64,000 bases of DNA from assembly GCA_001051155.2 (NCBI GenBank), contig JYIP02000005.1, positions 1,736,001 to 1,800,000 of the forward strand, written 5' to 3'. Within the stretch, counting starts at the first letter, position 1. Each line of letters opens with the position of its first letter. Positions 42,704-55,949 of this stretch are shown piece after piece. A program made the position numbers and the translations under genes. This DNA comes from Chrysoporthe austroafricana. Its lineage: Eukaryota; Ascomycota; Sordariomycetes; Diaporthales; Cryphonectriaceae. The notes below the pieces were generated by a model. It searched no databases, was not told the DNA's origin, and saw only the letters and a list, made by a program, of their open reading frames with translations.

Positions 42704-44155
42704 ATGCCTCCCCGAACGTCACCGCGCAAGACAGCAGTCGGCGCAGTGGCCAGAGCCGAAGAGAAGGTCAACGGCACCGTAGACAAGGGCAACAAGGTCA
42801 CCACCAAGACCAAAGCCGAGGCGGCGCCTGACGCTGCTCTGAAGTGGAAAGCCTTGTTCTCCAAGAAGCGTAAGAAGGCCGAGGGGAGCGAGGACGAAGA
42901 GGACCACGAGTGTGACAGCCACAACGAGGCCGAGGAGGAGGAAGAGAAGAAGAAGCCAGCGCCCAAGAAACGCAAGCCCAACAAGGGGAAGCAGGACGAT
43001 ATGGCGCCCCTCGCTGAGCGGACGGCTGTCAGCTCGCTTAAGAAGGCGATGTACATCGGCGCGCATGTGAGCGCGGCAGGTGGTAGGCATCACACTCCGC
43101 CCGGCGCCCGTTTCAGACCTGTCTTTTCTAACCCGGTGCGCGGCACAGGTGTCCAGAACTCGATCCAGAACGCCGTCCAGATCGGCAGCAATGCCTTCGC
43201 CCTCTTCCTCAAGTCGCAGAGGAAGTGGACCTCGCCCCCCCTGGACCCCGCCGCGCGGGATGCCTTCCACGCCGCCGCCAAGGAGAGCGCCTACGCCGCC
43301 GGCCTGCACGTGCTGCCGCACGGGTCGTACCTGGTCAACCTCGCGCAGGCCGACAAGGCCAAGGCGGACCAGGCGTACAGCAACTTCGTCGACGACCTCC
43401 GGCGGTGCGACGCGCTGGGCATCCGGCTCTACAACTTCCACCCGGGCTCAACGGGCGGCGACACTATGGCCGCCGCGACACGCCGCATCGCGGCGCAGCT
43501 CAACCGGGCGCACGCTGAGACGGAGAGCGCCGTCACCGTGATCGAGAACATGTGCGGGCACGGCAACATCATCGGCGGGCGGTTCGAGGACCTGCGCGCC
43601 ATCATCGACGGGGTCGACGACAAGAGCCGCGTCGGCGTGTGCATCGACACGTGCCACAGCTTCGCCGCGGGCTACGACCTGCGCACGCCCGAGGCCTTCC
43701 GCGCCACCATGGAGGAGTTCGACCGCGTCGTCGGGCTCAAGTACCTCCGGGCGCTGCACATGAACGACAGCAAGGCGCCGCTCGGCTCGCACCGCGACCT
43801 GCACGCGAACATCGGCACGGGCTTCCTGGGCCTGCGCGCGTTCCACAACGTCATGAACTACGATGGGTTCCAGAACATGCCCCTGGTCCTGGAGACGCCG
43901 ATCGACAGGAAGGGGCCGGACGGCAAGACGATCGAGGACAAGAAGGTGTGGGCGGACGAGATCAAGCTGCTGGAGTGGCTGATCGGCGCGGACCCGGAGA
44001 GCGACGAGTTCAAGGAGAAGGAGAAGCAGCTGTCTGCAGAGGGCGAGGCTGAGAGGAAGCGGCTGCAGCAGCAGGTGGATGCCAAGGCCACGAAGGATGC
44101 GAAGAAGGGAGGCAGCAAGAAGGGGAAGAAGGCCTCCTCGGGTGATGACGAGTAA
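42704..44155 (+). CDS. apn1: AP endonuclease, endonuclease IV family (Apn1)
   Basis: Two exons, join(42704..43082, 43149..44155), 461 residues. The ATG at 42704 (ACAATG) was chosen. Residues 1-~115 are Lys/Glu-rich with bipartite nuclear-localisation-like clusters (SKKRKK, PAPKKRKPNKGK). The TIM-barrel enzyme follows with GAHVSAAGG, FLKSQRKW, NFHPGS, ENMCGHGNIIGGRFEDL, DTCHSFAAGYDL and HMNDSK...HANIG, which contain the metal ligands of endonuclease IV. It cuts DNA at abasic sites in base-excision repair. A basic C-terminal tail ends GDDE. The 66-bp intron is a multiple of three with no stop in frame. The gene converges on MadBub. Confidence 0.95.
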   Translation: MPPRTSPRKTAVGAVARAEEKVNGTVDKGNKVTTKTKAEAAPDAALKWKALFSKKRKKAEGSEDEEDHECDSHNEAEEEEEKKKPAPKKRKPNKGKQDDMAPLAERTAVSSLKKAMYIGAHVSAAGGRHHTPPGARFRPVFSNPVRGTGVQNSIQNAVQIGSNAFALFLKSQRKWTSPPLDPAARDAFHAAAKESAYAAGLHVLPHGSYLVNLAQADKAKADQAYSNFVDDLRRCDALGIRLYNFHPGSTGGDTMAAATRRIAAQLNRAHAETESAVTVIENMCGHGNIIGGRFEDLRAIIDGVDDKSRVGVCIDTCHSFAAGYDLRTPEAFRATMEEFDRVVGLKYLRALHMNDSKAPLGSHRDLHANIGTGFLGLRAFHNVMNYDGFQNMPLVLETPIDRKGPDGKTIEDKKVWADEIKLLEWLIGADPESDEFKEKEKQLSAEGEAERKRLQQQVDAKATKDAKKGGSKKGKKASSGDDE

Positions 44156-44510
44156 GTTAGCCCCCATCTGCTCTCAGACAGCCATCACTTGCTTGGAACA
44201 TGACAGTCACTGCGTGGTACATGTATGAGAGTAGTATGACGAGTATGACGTTCGTATCTTGGCTTTATAGTGACCGCTAGGAAAGGGTATAATTCGTGGT
44301 ACGGATATTAACACCTGTACAATAGAAACCACGGAAACGAGAGCAACCTCCTCAGTAACTGGGTAGGAAAGAAGAAGGCGTAATGAGAAGTGCCATCCTA
44401 TGCCGCTGACATCATGCCCCCTTGCAACGCCCACTGTATGTACGTATGCCATTGCTGTGTCGTGACGCTCAACCTCCACCTAGGTCTTTATACACCTCAA
44501 TAGTGCAACG
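44156..44510. other. Convergent intergenic region
   Basis: About 355 bp between the 3' ends of apn1 (plus) and MadBub (minus). Nothing besides probable 3' UTRs is seen. Confidence 0.5.
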
Positions 44511-47500
44511 CTACACCCTCCTCGCCTTGGTAGTAGCCTCAACTCGTGCCATCAACGCCCTCAACCCAACACCCCGCTCACAGTTCCCCTCGAGCCACCC
44601 CTCCATCCTCTCCCTCACACTCCGCATACTCTTCAGTATCGGCATCCGCCCTCCCTCCTCCCGCCCGAGAACTCCGCTCGGGTTCAGCAGTACATCGAAG
44701 CACTCGGCCCAGAGCTCCGTCTGCCAGTACCTCTTCAGGCTCTCCCGGATCCTGTATCTCCTTCCGGCCTGTGTGCCCAGCCCGCCGGCATCGCACCGCA
44801 CCGTCTCGATGTACTTCCCGAAGAGAAGGCAGTGCACGATGCCTGCGAGGCCGTGGTAGTCGATCTGCCACGTCCACGGCCGACCCTCGCGTATCTCTGC
44901 GCAGTCTTGCGCCGTCGTCTTCCAGTCCGCAATGAACTGGACGTCGGGGATGAACGCGCGCATGTCGATCCCGCGGCCGAAGTCGATCAGCGTGACGCCG
45001 CGGGCGGTCCACCCGCCGGAGCCGTCGGCGCGCCACTGACTAGACAGGTTGGCCCCGCTGCTCGAGAGAAGGCTGTCCAGTCGTAGCAGGCAGTTGTCGG
45101 GCTTCAAGTCGCCGTGGAGGATTTGCTTAGAGTGTAGGGCCTCGACAGTGCGCAAGAGCTCGATCGTGAAGAACATGGCTAGCGTCTCGTCCATGACGCC
45201 CGAGGACTCGCCACGGAACAGGTTGATCACGTCGAGGAGCGTGCCGTGTGGGTGGAAGGGCAGTATCAGGAAGCCCTCATCTTGATAGAGGTGCATTTCC
45301 AGGGCAGCGGAAAGGGAGGCCGTTGCGCGGTGCTGAGGACCGAGACGTGTATGTGAGAGGCGCATCATGTGGAATTCCCAAGGCGTGGGAGGCACTTCCA
45401 TCTTGAGTGCCTCAAGGTGGCTGCGCCGGTTGTGCGCGACGGAGAAGCTGCCCTTGCCCATGGCGACCGGTGCCTCTTCGTCTTCTGTCTCGTCAGGCGA
45501 GGAGTTCTCGACTAAGTAGACTGGTGCAAAGGCTCCGGCACCAAGCTCCTTCTTCAAAGTGTAGTGGGACTCCACATCCGGGAGACGTATTGTGACAGAG
45601 GCGCCGAGATTTGCTGTCCGATCTGTGCTATTCCTGGTGTTTTTAGTTGCCTTGATGAATTTGCGAATCTCACTGCCCTTCTCGTACTTCTCATACCGAT
45701 GGTCATGGAAGCCATGGTACGAGCTCAAAGGCGGCTGCATCTTCTCGAGGATCTCATTACGGACCAGGTCGTCCACAGGGTTGCACTGAGAATCCTTAAT
45801 GAGAGGTCCCTTTGGTACAAGCGGTTTCGCCCCGGTCTTGGGAGCTAGAGCGGGTCTCGCCTTGGGCAGTAAGGTGAGCTTCTTGACCGGAGCGATGTCA
45901 TTGAACACATCCCTCAACGGGCTGCTCAGAGGTTCGAGGTCGATACCCTCTACTTCCTCCGGTAGGCTATCGTCTCTCTTGCTAGGAGTCTTGGTAGTAC
46001 CAAACCGATCGTAAGCTTCTGCAGAGTCGACTTCGAGTGACGACTCAGTTCTCTCCGTGATAGGCGTCATGAAAGGGAGACGGTTATTAGCCACCTCAAC
46101 TGGATCCCTATACGGCCTCGGGTTGGGAACGTAATCTTCAGGTGGTATAGGAATGAAAGTTGTCCGCGTTCTAGGCGGCGACAAGTCTTCATCCACCAAA
46201 TCATCGTCTCTATTTTCGAATTCAGGCCCCGTGATGGTGTGCTCTGTGAAGCGTAGCGATGGGTCTGCGTCTCTGATGTTGATAAGGTCTGAAACGACGG
46301 ACCGATTGTCCTCGTCGTCTTCATCATCAATGTTGGGAACATGTCGCCTCGTCGAGAAGTCGGACCATTCGCTCAGACTCCTTACGTCCGACGTCTCGTC
46401 GTCTTTGGCAACCTGGTCCTCCTCTGTGTCGCCAGCTTCGCTCGTCGAGATCTGGCGGGTGGTGCAGGTGCTCTCCGCGTTGCTGGTCGTATAGTTGCTG
46501 TCTGTTTCGTAGTCGTCATCTTCGCCACTTGCCTCCGCCTCTTCCACAGAACGCTTAAGTGGTGCGTTGAAGATGTCGTAGATGTCGTCTGTGGCGGCCT
46601 TGGTGTGCATGGTCATGGTGGGTTCAGAACCGCGCTTCTTCTTCAATTTTGGGCGAGACGGTGAGTCCAGATTCGCCTTGACTGTTGAAGGTTAGATGGT
46701 TGCAAGTTTAGGAATCCGAGGTCCAACGTACTGATTTGAGTCTCGTTGACTTCCATGATCTTCTTTTTCTTGCCCCGACCGTCACGATGTTGGTCTGGAA
46801 TACGGCCGTTTTCATCAAGCGTGATAACATCACGGTGGACAACTAGCTGAGCATCAATCTGAGCCCGCGCACTGTTCTCATCGTTCTCCTGATAGTCAAC
46901 AATTGGCTCATCATCCCACGTCTGATCAAGCCAACCCCGGTTAGCGGCCCAAACCTCCTCGAAGCTCAGCTCGGTGCCCGGTTCCTCTGGACTCGGGTAT
47001 ACTGCCTGTAGATCGACAAAAACGCGCTCTTTCTTGCCATTCACCGGGTTCTTGGTCACTTGGTACTGAGAGGGGGCAAGCGTAATATGTGATTTGGAAA
47101 GTTGAGACTTGATCTTGGACTGATATCATACAAGGGGCCAAGCGGCCAAAACAATTAGTCCTGATATTGATCAACACATGGGCTGAGATGAAGGAGAGGA
47201 TTTGGGGATGGTTGGGCTCACCAAATCCCTGAAGATAGCCATCTTGGAGGGGACGCTCTTCTTCCCACCCGCTGGCAATGTCTCGCCCGCCCAAGGCTTG
47301 GGCTCCATCGCGTTCTCCTTCTTCCTGTCCGCCAGAGACCCGATCGTGTCCCAGCCCTTCGACCCGGCACCGCGCGATCCCAGGGCAGACGGCTCCGCGG
47401 CGGTGTCGGCGTCCGAGAAGATCTGCAGCTTCGGCTTGCCCGATTTTGCCGTCTGCGTGCCCAGCCCGCTGCCCTGCCTGGGGCCCCTCTCAGTCGCCGC

Positions 47501-48220
47501 GAACGGGTCGATCTTGGCCGCCAGCGCGGGCCTCATCGCCGGCAGCGCGGGGCTGTCGGGGCCGGTCTCCTCGGGCTGTGCAGCGCGCCGCGCCTCGAAC
47601 TCTCCAAACTTCCGTATCAGCCTGGCCTGTGGCCTGGCCTCCCGCTCGATCCCGAGCTTGTACACCTCCTCGGCCTGGTTCCACCGCCCGGCCCCCTCGA
47701 GCCACGCGGCGTACTCCTCGTAAAACAGCGCCAGCCCCTCGCCGATGCCGTGCCGCGACAAGAACACGAACGTCTCGCGGGGCGCGTCGGCGAAGAAGGC
47801 GATGTAGTGCAGCCACAGCTTCAGGTAGCGCGGGTCGTTCCTGTACTGCGTGCTGGAGATGAAGGCCCTGGTCGCGCGCTCGAGCACCGTGTGCAGCTGC
47901 GACGCGGGCGTCGCCTGCGCGGAGGGGTAAGCGTCGAGGATCCAGCGGACGTAGCGGTCGTAGATGTCCAGGGGGTCGTCGGACTCGGCGAGGGCCGCGA
48001 CCTCGGCCTCGAACTCGGCGCGGGCGGCGTCTTTCGTGGGAGTCGCGATGCTGCCGAGGGGCTGGCGGGATGCCGGTAGTCTTGCGGCTTCTGTGCGTTG
48101 CTGGGCGGGAGAGAAGACTTCGGCGAGCTTCTTGGCAGAGCGGCCGGAGGGCAGCGCCTGGATGTTCTCTTTTTGTGCTTCGATCACGTCGAAGTTGATC
48201 AGGTCTTCGGATGCAGCCAT
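44511..48220 (-). CDS. bub1: MadBub spindle-checkpoint kinase (BUB1/MAD3 family)
   Basis: Three exons, complement(44511..46681, 46732..47065, 47222..48220), 1167 residues. Donors GTGAGC and GTACGT, acceptors CAG. The ATG at 48220 was chosen (GCCATGG). The N-terminus has a KEN box at 17-19, then the Mad3/Bub1 TPR region (about 80-220), and a second KEN box at 301-303. A GLEBS-like Bub3-binding segment ELSFEEVWAANRGW lies at 365-378. The C-terminal kinase (from about 821) has LGAGAFAPVYLVE, Lys871, HGDLKPDN at 967-974 and DFG at 1011-1013. It acts at kinetochores to block APC/C until chromosomes attach. Both KEN boxes and an intact kinase in one gene mark an undivided MadBub protein. Confidence 0.93.
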
Positions 48221-48820
48221 GGCGCTGCTTTTGTGCTCGCTTGTCGAGCTCTTACGCTGGCTCGCAACCAATGTCGAAAAAGAGAGGAAAGTCCAATGTG
48301 ATTATCACTGAAAAAGATCTAATTAGGTTGAGTTCTACAATGGAGAGGGAGGTGTCCGAGGTGTGGTCGTGTTGCAAGTCTAGTCATGACTAGGATTCAT
48401 TTATCTGAAGTCTGCTGTTGATGTTTAGCAGCGAAAAGGCAAGGGTGTTGTGTGTTGCTCTGGCAACCTGGCGAGGACCCGCCTGCTTAACGGACTCGAC
48501 TCGTCGAGGCGGGTCAGGAACACATCACTCGCTTATGCAAGCGACACTGGGCCAATCCGCAAACGACTTCACTCCATTTGCGCTGTCCTCCTGACACACG
48601 GCAATTCACACTGATGCGTCAAGACGGTCGAGTCGTGATCATCATAACTTTTATTGTCGGAGGCATCCCTAAGGCAATGCTTCGCAGGGTATTCTTCTGC
48701 GTTCGGCTACGGATCAGGCTAACTGCCCATGCCTAACTAGCGGCTACGCGTGCTTCCAATCAATCCCATTGACGCTTCCGGCACATACAATTCTGTGAAG
48801 AAGCTATCCCCGAAGCCCGC
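48221..48820. other. Intergenic region between MadBub and enolase
   Basis: About 600 bp between two minus-strand genes. It holds the MadBub promoter and the enolase 3' UTR. No RNA gene is recognised. Confidence 0.5.
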
Positions 48821-52091
<3,271 letters not shown>

Positions 52092-55000
52092 ATGTCGCTG
52101 GCCCTCGCCTCGTCTCTGAGATCGGCTGCTTCTCGCTCTTCAACCTCGCAGACGCTCGCGCCAGTCTCCAGGTCGCTCCTCACAAGGTTGAACCACAGTA
52201 GCTTCGGCGGGTCGCGACTTGCTTTGAGATCCTCGTACGTGAGCGTGGCCGTCCTCCCTGCCATTGACCCTGAACCGGAACATGACGATCTTCTCCTGCG
52301 CTCCTCCGCCCCTCGAGGCTTACGCGCTTGAGGGGGGAGGCCTTGGTGCCCTCATGTTACCCACATAAATCCCGGCCTGCGCGAGCAGACGCTGACCTGT
52401 GGCGCTGCGGGTAGGATCGCATCTCCGTCTTCCAACGTCCGCCTCTATTCGGTCATCAAGGCGACCTCGAGCCCGCTTAGCATCAATCGCTCCCGCAGAT
52501 CCCATCCTAACAATCGACCTGCTGTCCGATACTGTTCCTGCCGGAGAAACAACATGTGTAGGCACGCCGGCGCAGCAGACCCCTCCGGTGCGGTCAGCAT
52601 CACTGGGCGGGAGCTCCTCCCCACCAATGTTGTGCCCAAGCACTACGACCTGACCCTCGAGCCCGATTTCGCCAAGCTGACCTTCGATGGCACCGTCTTG
52701 ATCGACCTCGAAGCTGCCGAGGACTCCAAGTCCATCTCCCTGCACACCCTCGAGCTCGACCTCCACTCTGTCAAGATCTCCGCAGGGGGCAAGGTTGTCA
52801 GGTATGCGCTTCTCATACTCGCCCTCCGCGTCCCGGGCAGAGACTAATGTTCTTCTGCAGCGCTTCGCCCCAGGTATCCTACGATGAGAAGACCCAGGTC
52901 TCCAAGTTCGACTTCGAGGATGCTATCCCTAAGGGCAGCAAGGCCCAGCTGGAGATCAAGTTCACCGGCCAGCTGAACGACAAGATGGCCGGTTTCTACC
53001 GCTCTACGTACAAGAAGCCGGATGGCAGTGAGGGTATACTGGCCACGTCCCAGATGGAGCCTACCGATGCCCGGAGATCGTTCCCGTGCTTCGACGAGCC
53101 CTCTCTGAAGGCCACCTATACCGTGACTCTGATCGCCGACAAGAACCTCACCTGCTTGAGCAACATGGACGTCGACTCCGAGACCGAGGTCCAGTCTGCC
53201 ACCGGGGGCTCTGTCAAGAAGGCCGTCAAGTTCAACAAGTCGCCCCTCATGTCTACCTACTTGGTCGCATTCATCGTCGGTGAACTAAACTACATCGAGA
53301 CGAAGGAGTTCCGGGTCCCTGTCCGTGTCTACGCGCCCCCAGGCCAGGACATCGAGCACGGTCGGTTCTCGCTGAGTCTGGCCGCTAAGACGCTTGCCTT
53401 CTACGAGAAAGTCTTCGGCATCGAATTTCCCCTGCCCAAGATGGATCAGGTCGCCATTCCCGACTTCGCGCAAGGTGCTATGGAGAACTGGGGCCTCGTT
53501 ACCTACCGCGTCGTGGATCTGCTCCTTGACGAGAAGGCCAGCGGCGCTGCGACTAAGGAGAGAGTGGCTGAGGTCGTGCAACACGAGCTCGCCCACCAGT
53601 GGTTCGGCAACCTGGTCACCATGGACTGGTGGGAGGGCCTCTGGCTGAACGAAGGTTTCGCTACCTGGGCCTCATGGTACTCTTGCAACGCCTTCTACCC
53701 CGAGTGGAAGGTCTGGCAGACTTTCGTTACCGACACTCTTCAGGGCGCTTTGTCGCTCGACTCCCTGCGAAGCAGCCATCCCATTGAAGTACCTGTGAAG
53801 CGGGCAGACGAGATCAACCAGATTTTTGATGCCATCTCCTACTCCAAGGGGTCTTGTGTTCTTCGCATGATCTCGACCTACCTCGGGGAGGACACGTTCC
53901 TGGAGGGTGTGAGACGGTACTTGAAGAAGCATGCCTATGGGAACACGCAGACTGACGATCTGTGGGCATCACTCGCTGATGCCAGCGGCAAGAAGGTTGA
54001 AGAAGTCATGGCTTCGTGGACGAAGGAGATCGGTTACCCTGTTGTGACCGTCTCGGAGACCGGTCCCGACACTGTCCATGTCAAGCAGAACCGTTTCTTG
54101 CGGACTGGTGATGTGAAGCCCGAGGAAGATCAGGTGATATATCCTGTTCTGCTCAGTCTCCGCTCCAAGGATGGCATCGACAAGTCTCTGGTTTTTGACA
54201 AGCGGGAACAAGACTTCAAGATATCGAGTACCGATTTCTTCAAGCTCAACGCCGACCACACGAGCCCTTACCGTACCTCATACGCTCCAGAACGCCTCGA
54301 AAAGCTTGGTAAGGCCGCCAAGGAGGGCCTGTTGACAGTTGAGGACCGCGCAGGCATGATTGCAGATGCAGGTGCGCTGGCATCATCAGGCTACCAAAAG
54401 ACGTCCGGAGTTCTGAGTCTCCTGAAAGGCTTTGATTCCGAGACCGAGTTCGTCGTCTGGAACGAGATTATTGCCCGCTTGACCGCCGTGCAATCTGCTT
54501 GGATCTTCGAGGACAAGGTCGTCCGAGACGGACTGGAGAAGTTCCACAACTCGCTTGTCAGCGGCAAGGCACACGCAATGGGCTGGGCTTTCAGCGACAA
54601 GGATGGCCACGTCGAACAGCAGTTCAAGGCCCTACTCTTTGGTAGCGCTGGTCTGTCTGGAGACGAACAAATCATTACGGCTGCGAAGGACATGTTCAAT
54701 AAGTATATGGCTGGGGACAAGTCGGCCGTCCATCCGAACATCCGCGGCAGCGTCTTCGCCATGGCCTTGAAGTATGGTGGCGAGGAGGAGTACAACAAGA
54801 TCCTCAGTTTCTACCGCAGCTCGACTAACAGCGACGAGCGGAATACTGCCTTGCGCAGCTTGGGGCGTGCCAAGCAGCCTGAGCTCATCAAGAAGACGCT
54901 TGACTTGCTCTTCAGTGGCGAGGTCAAGGATCAGGATATCTACATGCCAACGTCTGGCCTGCGCAGCCACCCCGAGGGCATCGTGGCCTTGTTTAACTGG

Positions 55001-55490
55001 TAGGTTCACTTCTGCCTTGGGCTATGTGACTTGTCCTCCGCCCGAAGCCGTGTCAGAGGAACCGAGTTTTCGTGACAGGCCTATTATCTTCCTAACCCTC
55101 GACTTTCCGCTTTGTCACAATGCCACAAGTAACAATACTGATCTTATGCACAGGATGCGTGACAATTGGGACGAACTCTACAAGCGATTGCCTCCAGCGT
55201 TGTCTATGCTCGGCTCCATGGTGCAGATTATGACGTCGAGCTTCACAAAGCCCGAGCAGCTGGCAGAGGTCGAAGCATTCTTCAAGGACAAGAATACTAA
55301 TGGGTAAGATCGAGCCAGTGCTTCCTGTCCTGTTTGATATTGCTTGCGAACCTACGAAACTGACACGAAACACAGTTACGACCAGAGTCTCGCTCAAAGC
55401 ACGGATAGCGTCCGCTCGAAGATCGCCTGGCTCGGTCGCGATCGTTCAGACGTCGCGGATTGGCTAAAGGAGAACAACTTCGGTGCGTAA
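52092..55490 (+). CDS. ape2: M1-family zinc aminopeptidase (Aap1/Ape2-like)
   Basis: Five exons, join(52092..52234, 52415..52801, 52861..54999, 55154..55303, 55376..55490), 977 residues. Donors are GTACGT, GTATGC, GTAGGT and GTAAGA. The substrate motif GAMENWG is at 382-388, the zinc motif HELAHQWFG starts at 418, and the third ligand is E441 in NEGFA. An ERAP1-type C-terminal domain follows. It removes N-terminal residues from peptides. The first ~100 residues are Ser/Arg-rich without acids, like a mitochondrial presequence. An internal ATG at 52554 (MCRHAG) would give a shorter cytosolic form. The 3' end could instead splice at GTGCGT to an exon near 55555, changing only the last few residues. 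Confidence 0.93.
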
Positions 55491-55949
55491 ATTGCCCGCT
55501 TGCTTGCACCTTTATTAGACGGAGCAGGTGATGGGTTTGATGGGTGGGCGACCTCTGATTATGCAGAATCCTCCGCCCGTCAGGGATGAGGTCCGCAGGC
55601 AGGTTTGGATACGATGGGACAAGAACAGTTGGGTTGCGTGAGGACCCGACTGTCGCTGACACAGGCCTCTGTGTAGCTACTATATATAAGGGTGGAATGT
55701 TGCATCTCTAGAATCCTAGCAGCTAGAAGCGGCTAAAGAAATGGTCAAAAGATGGGACAGCATCAACACTCCGCAGTGGCAGTAACGTGATGGACGTTGA
55801 TACCATGGCACGTTGCGGATCTAAGCTCGATAGATCTAATCAGGCCGATAGAATCTTTACACTCAGTAGAACATCTAGGTCTAGTTGCAAACAAACGTCT
55901 TTCATTTTCTTCCAAGTCTAGCAAAACATGGGCCTACATGCCCAGGAAT
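55491..55949. other. Convergent intergenic region
   Basis: About 460 bp between the 3' ends of the aminopeptidase and valyl-tRNA synthetase genes. It may include an alternative last exon of the aminopeptidase near 55555. Otherwise nothing is seen. Confidence 0.5.

Noticed and set aside
43448..44167. Minus-strand frame of 239 codons opposite apn1
   Set aside because: Antisense shadow of the endonuclease IV core, without motifs of its own.
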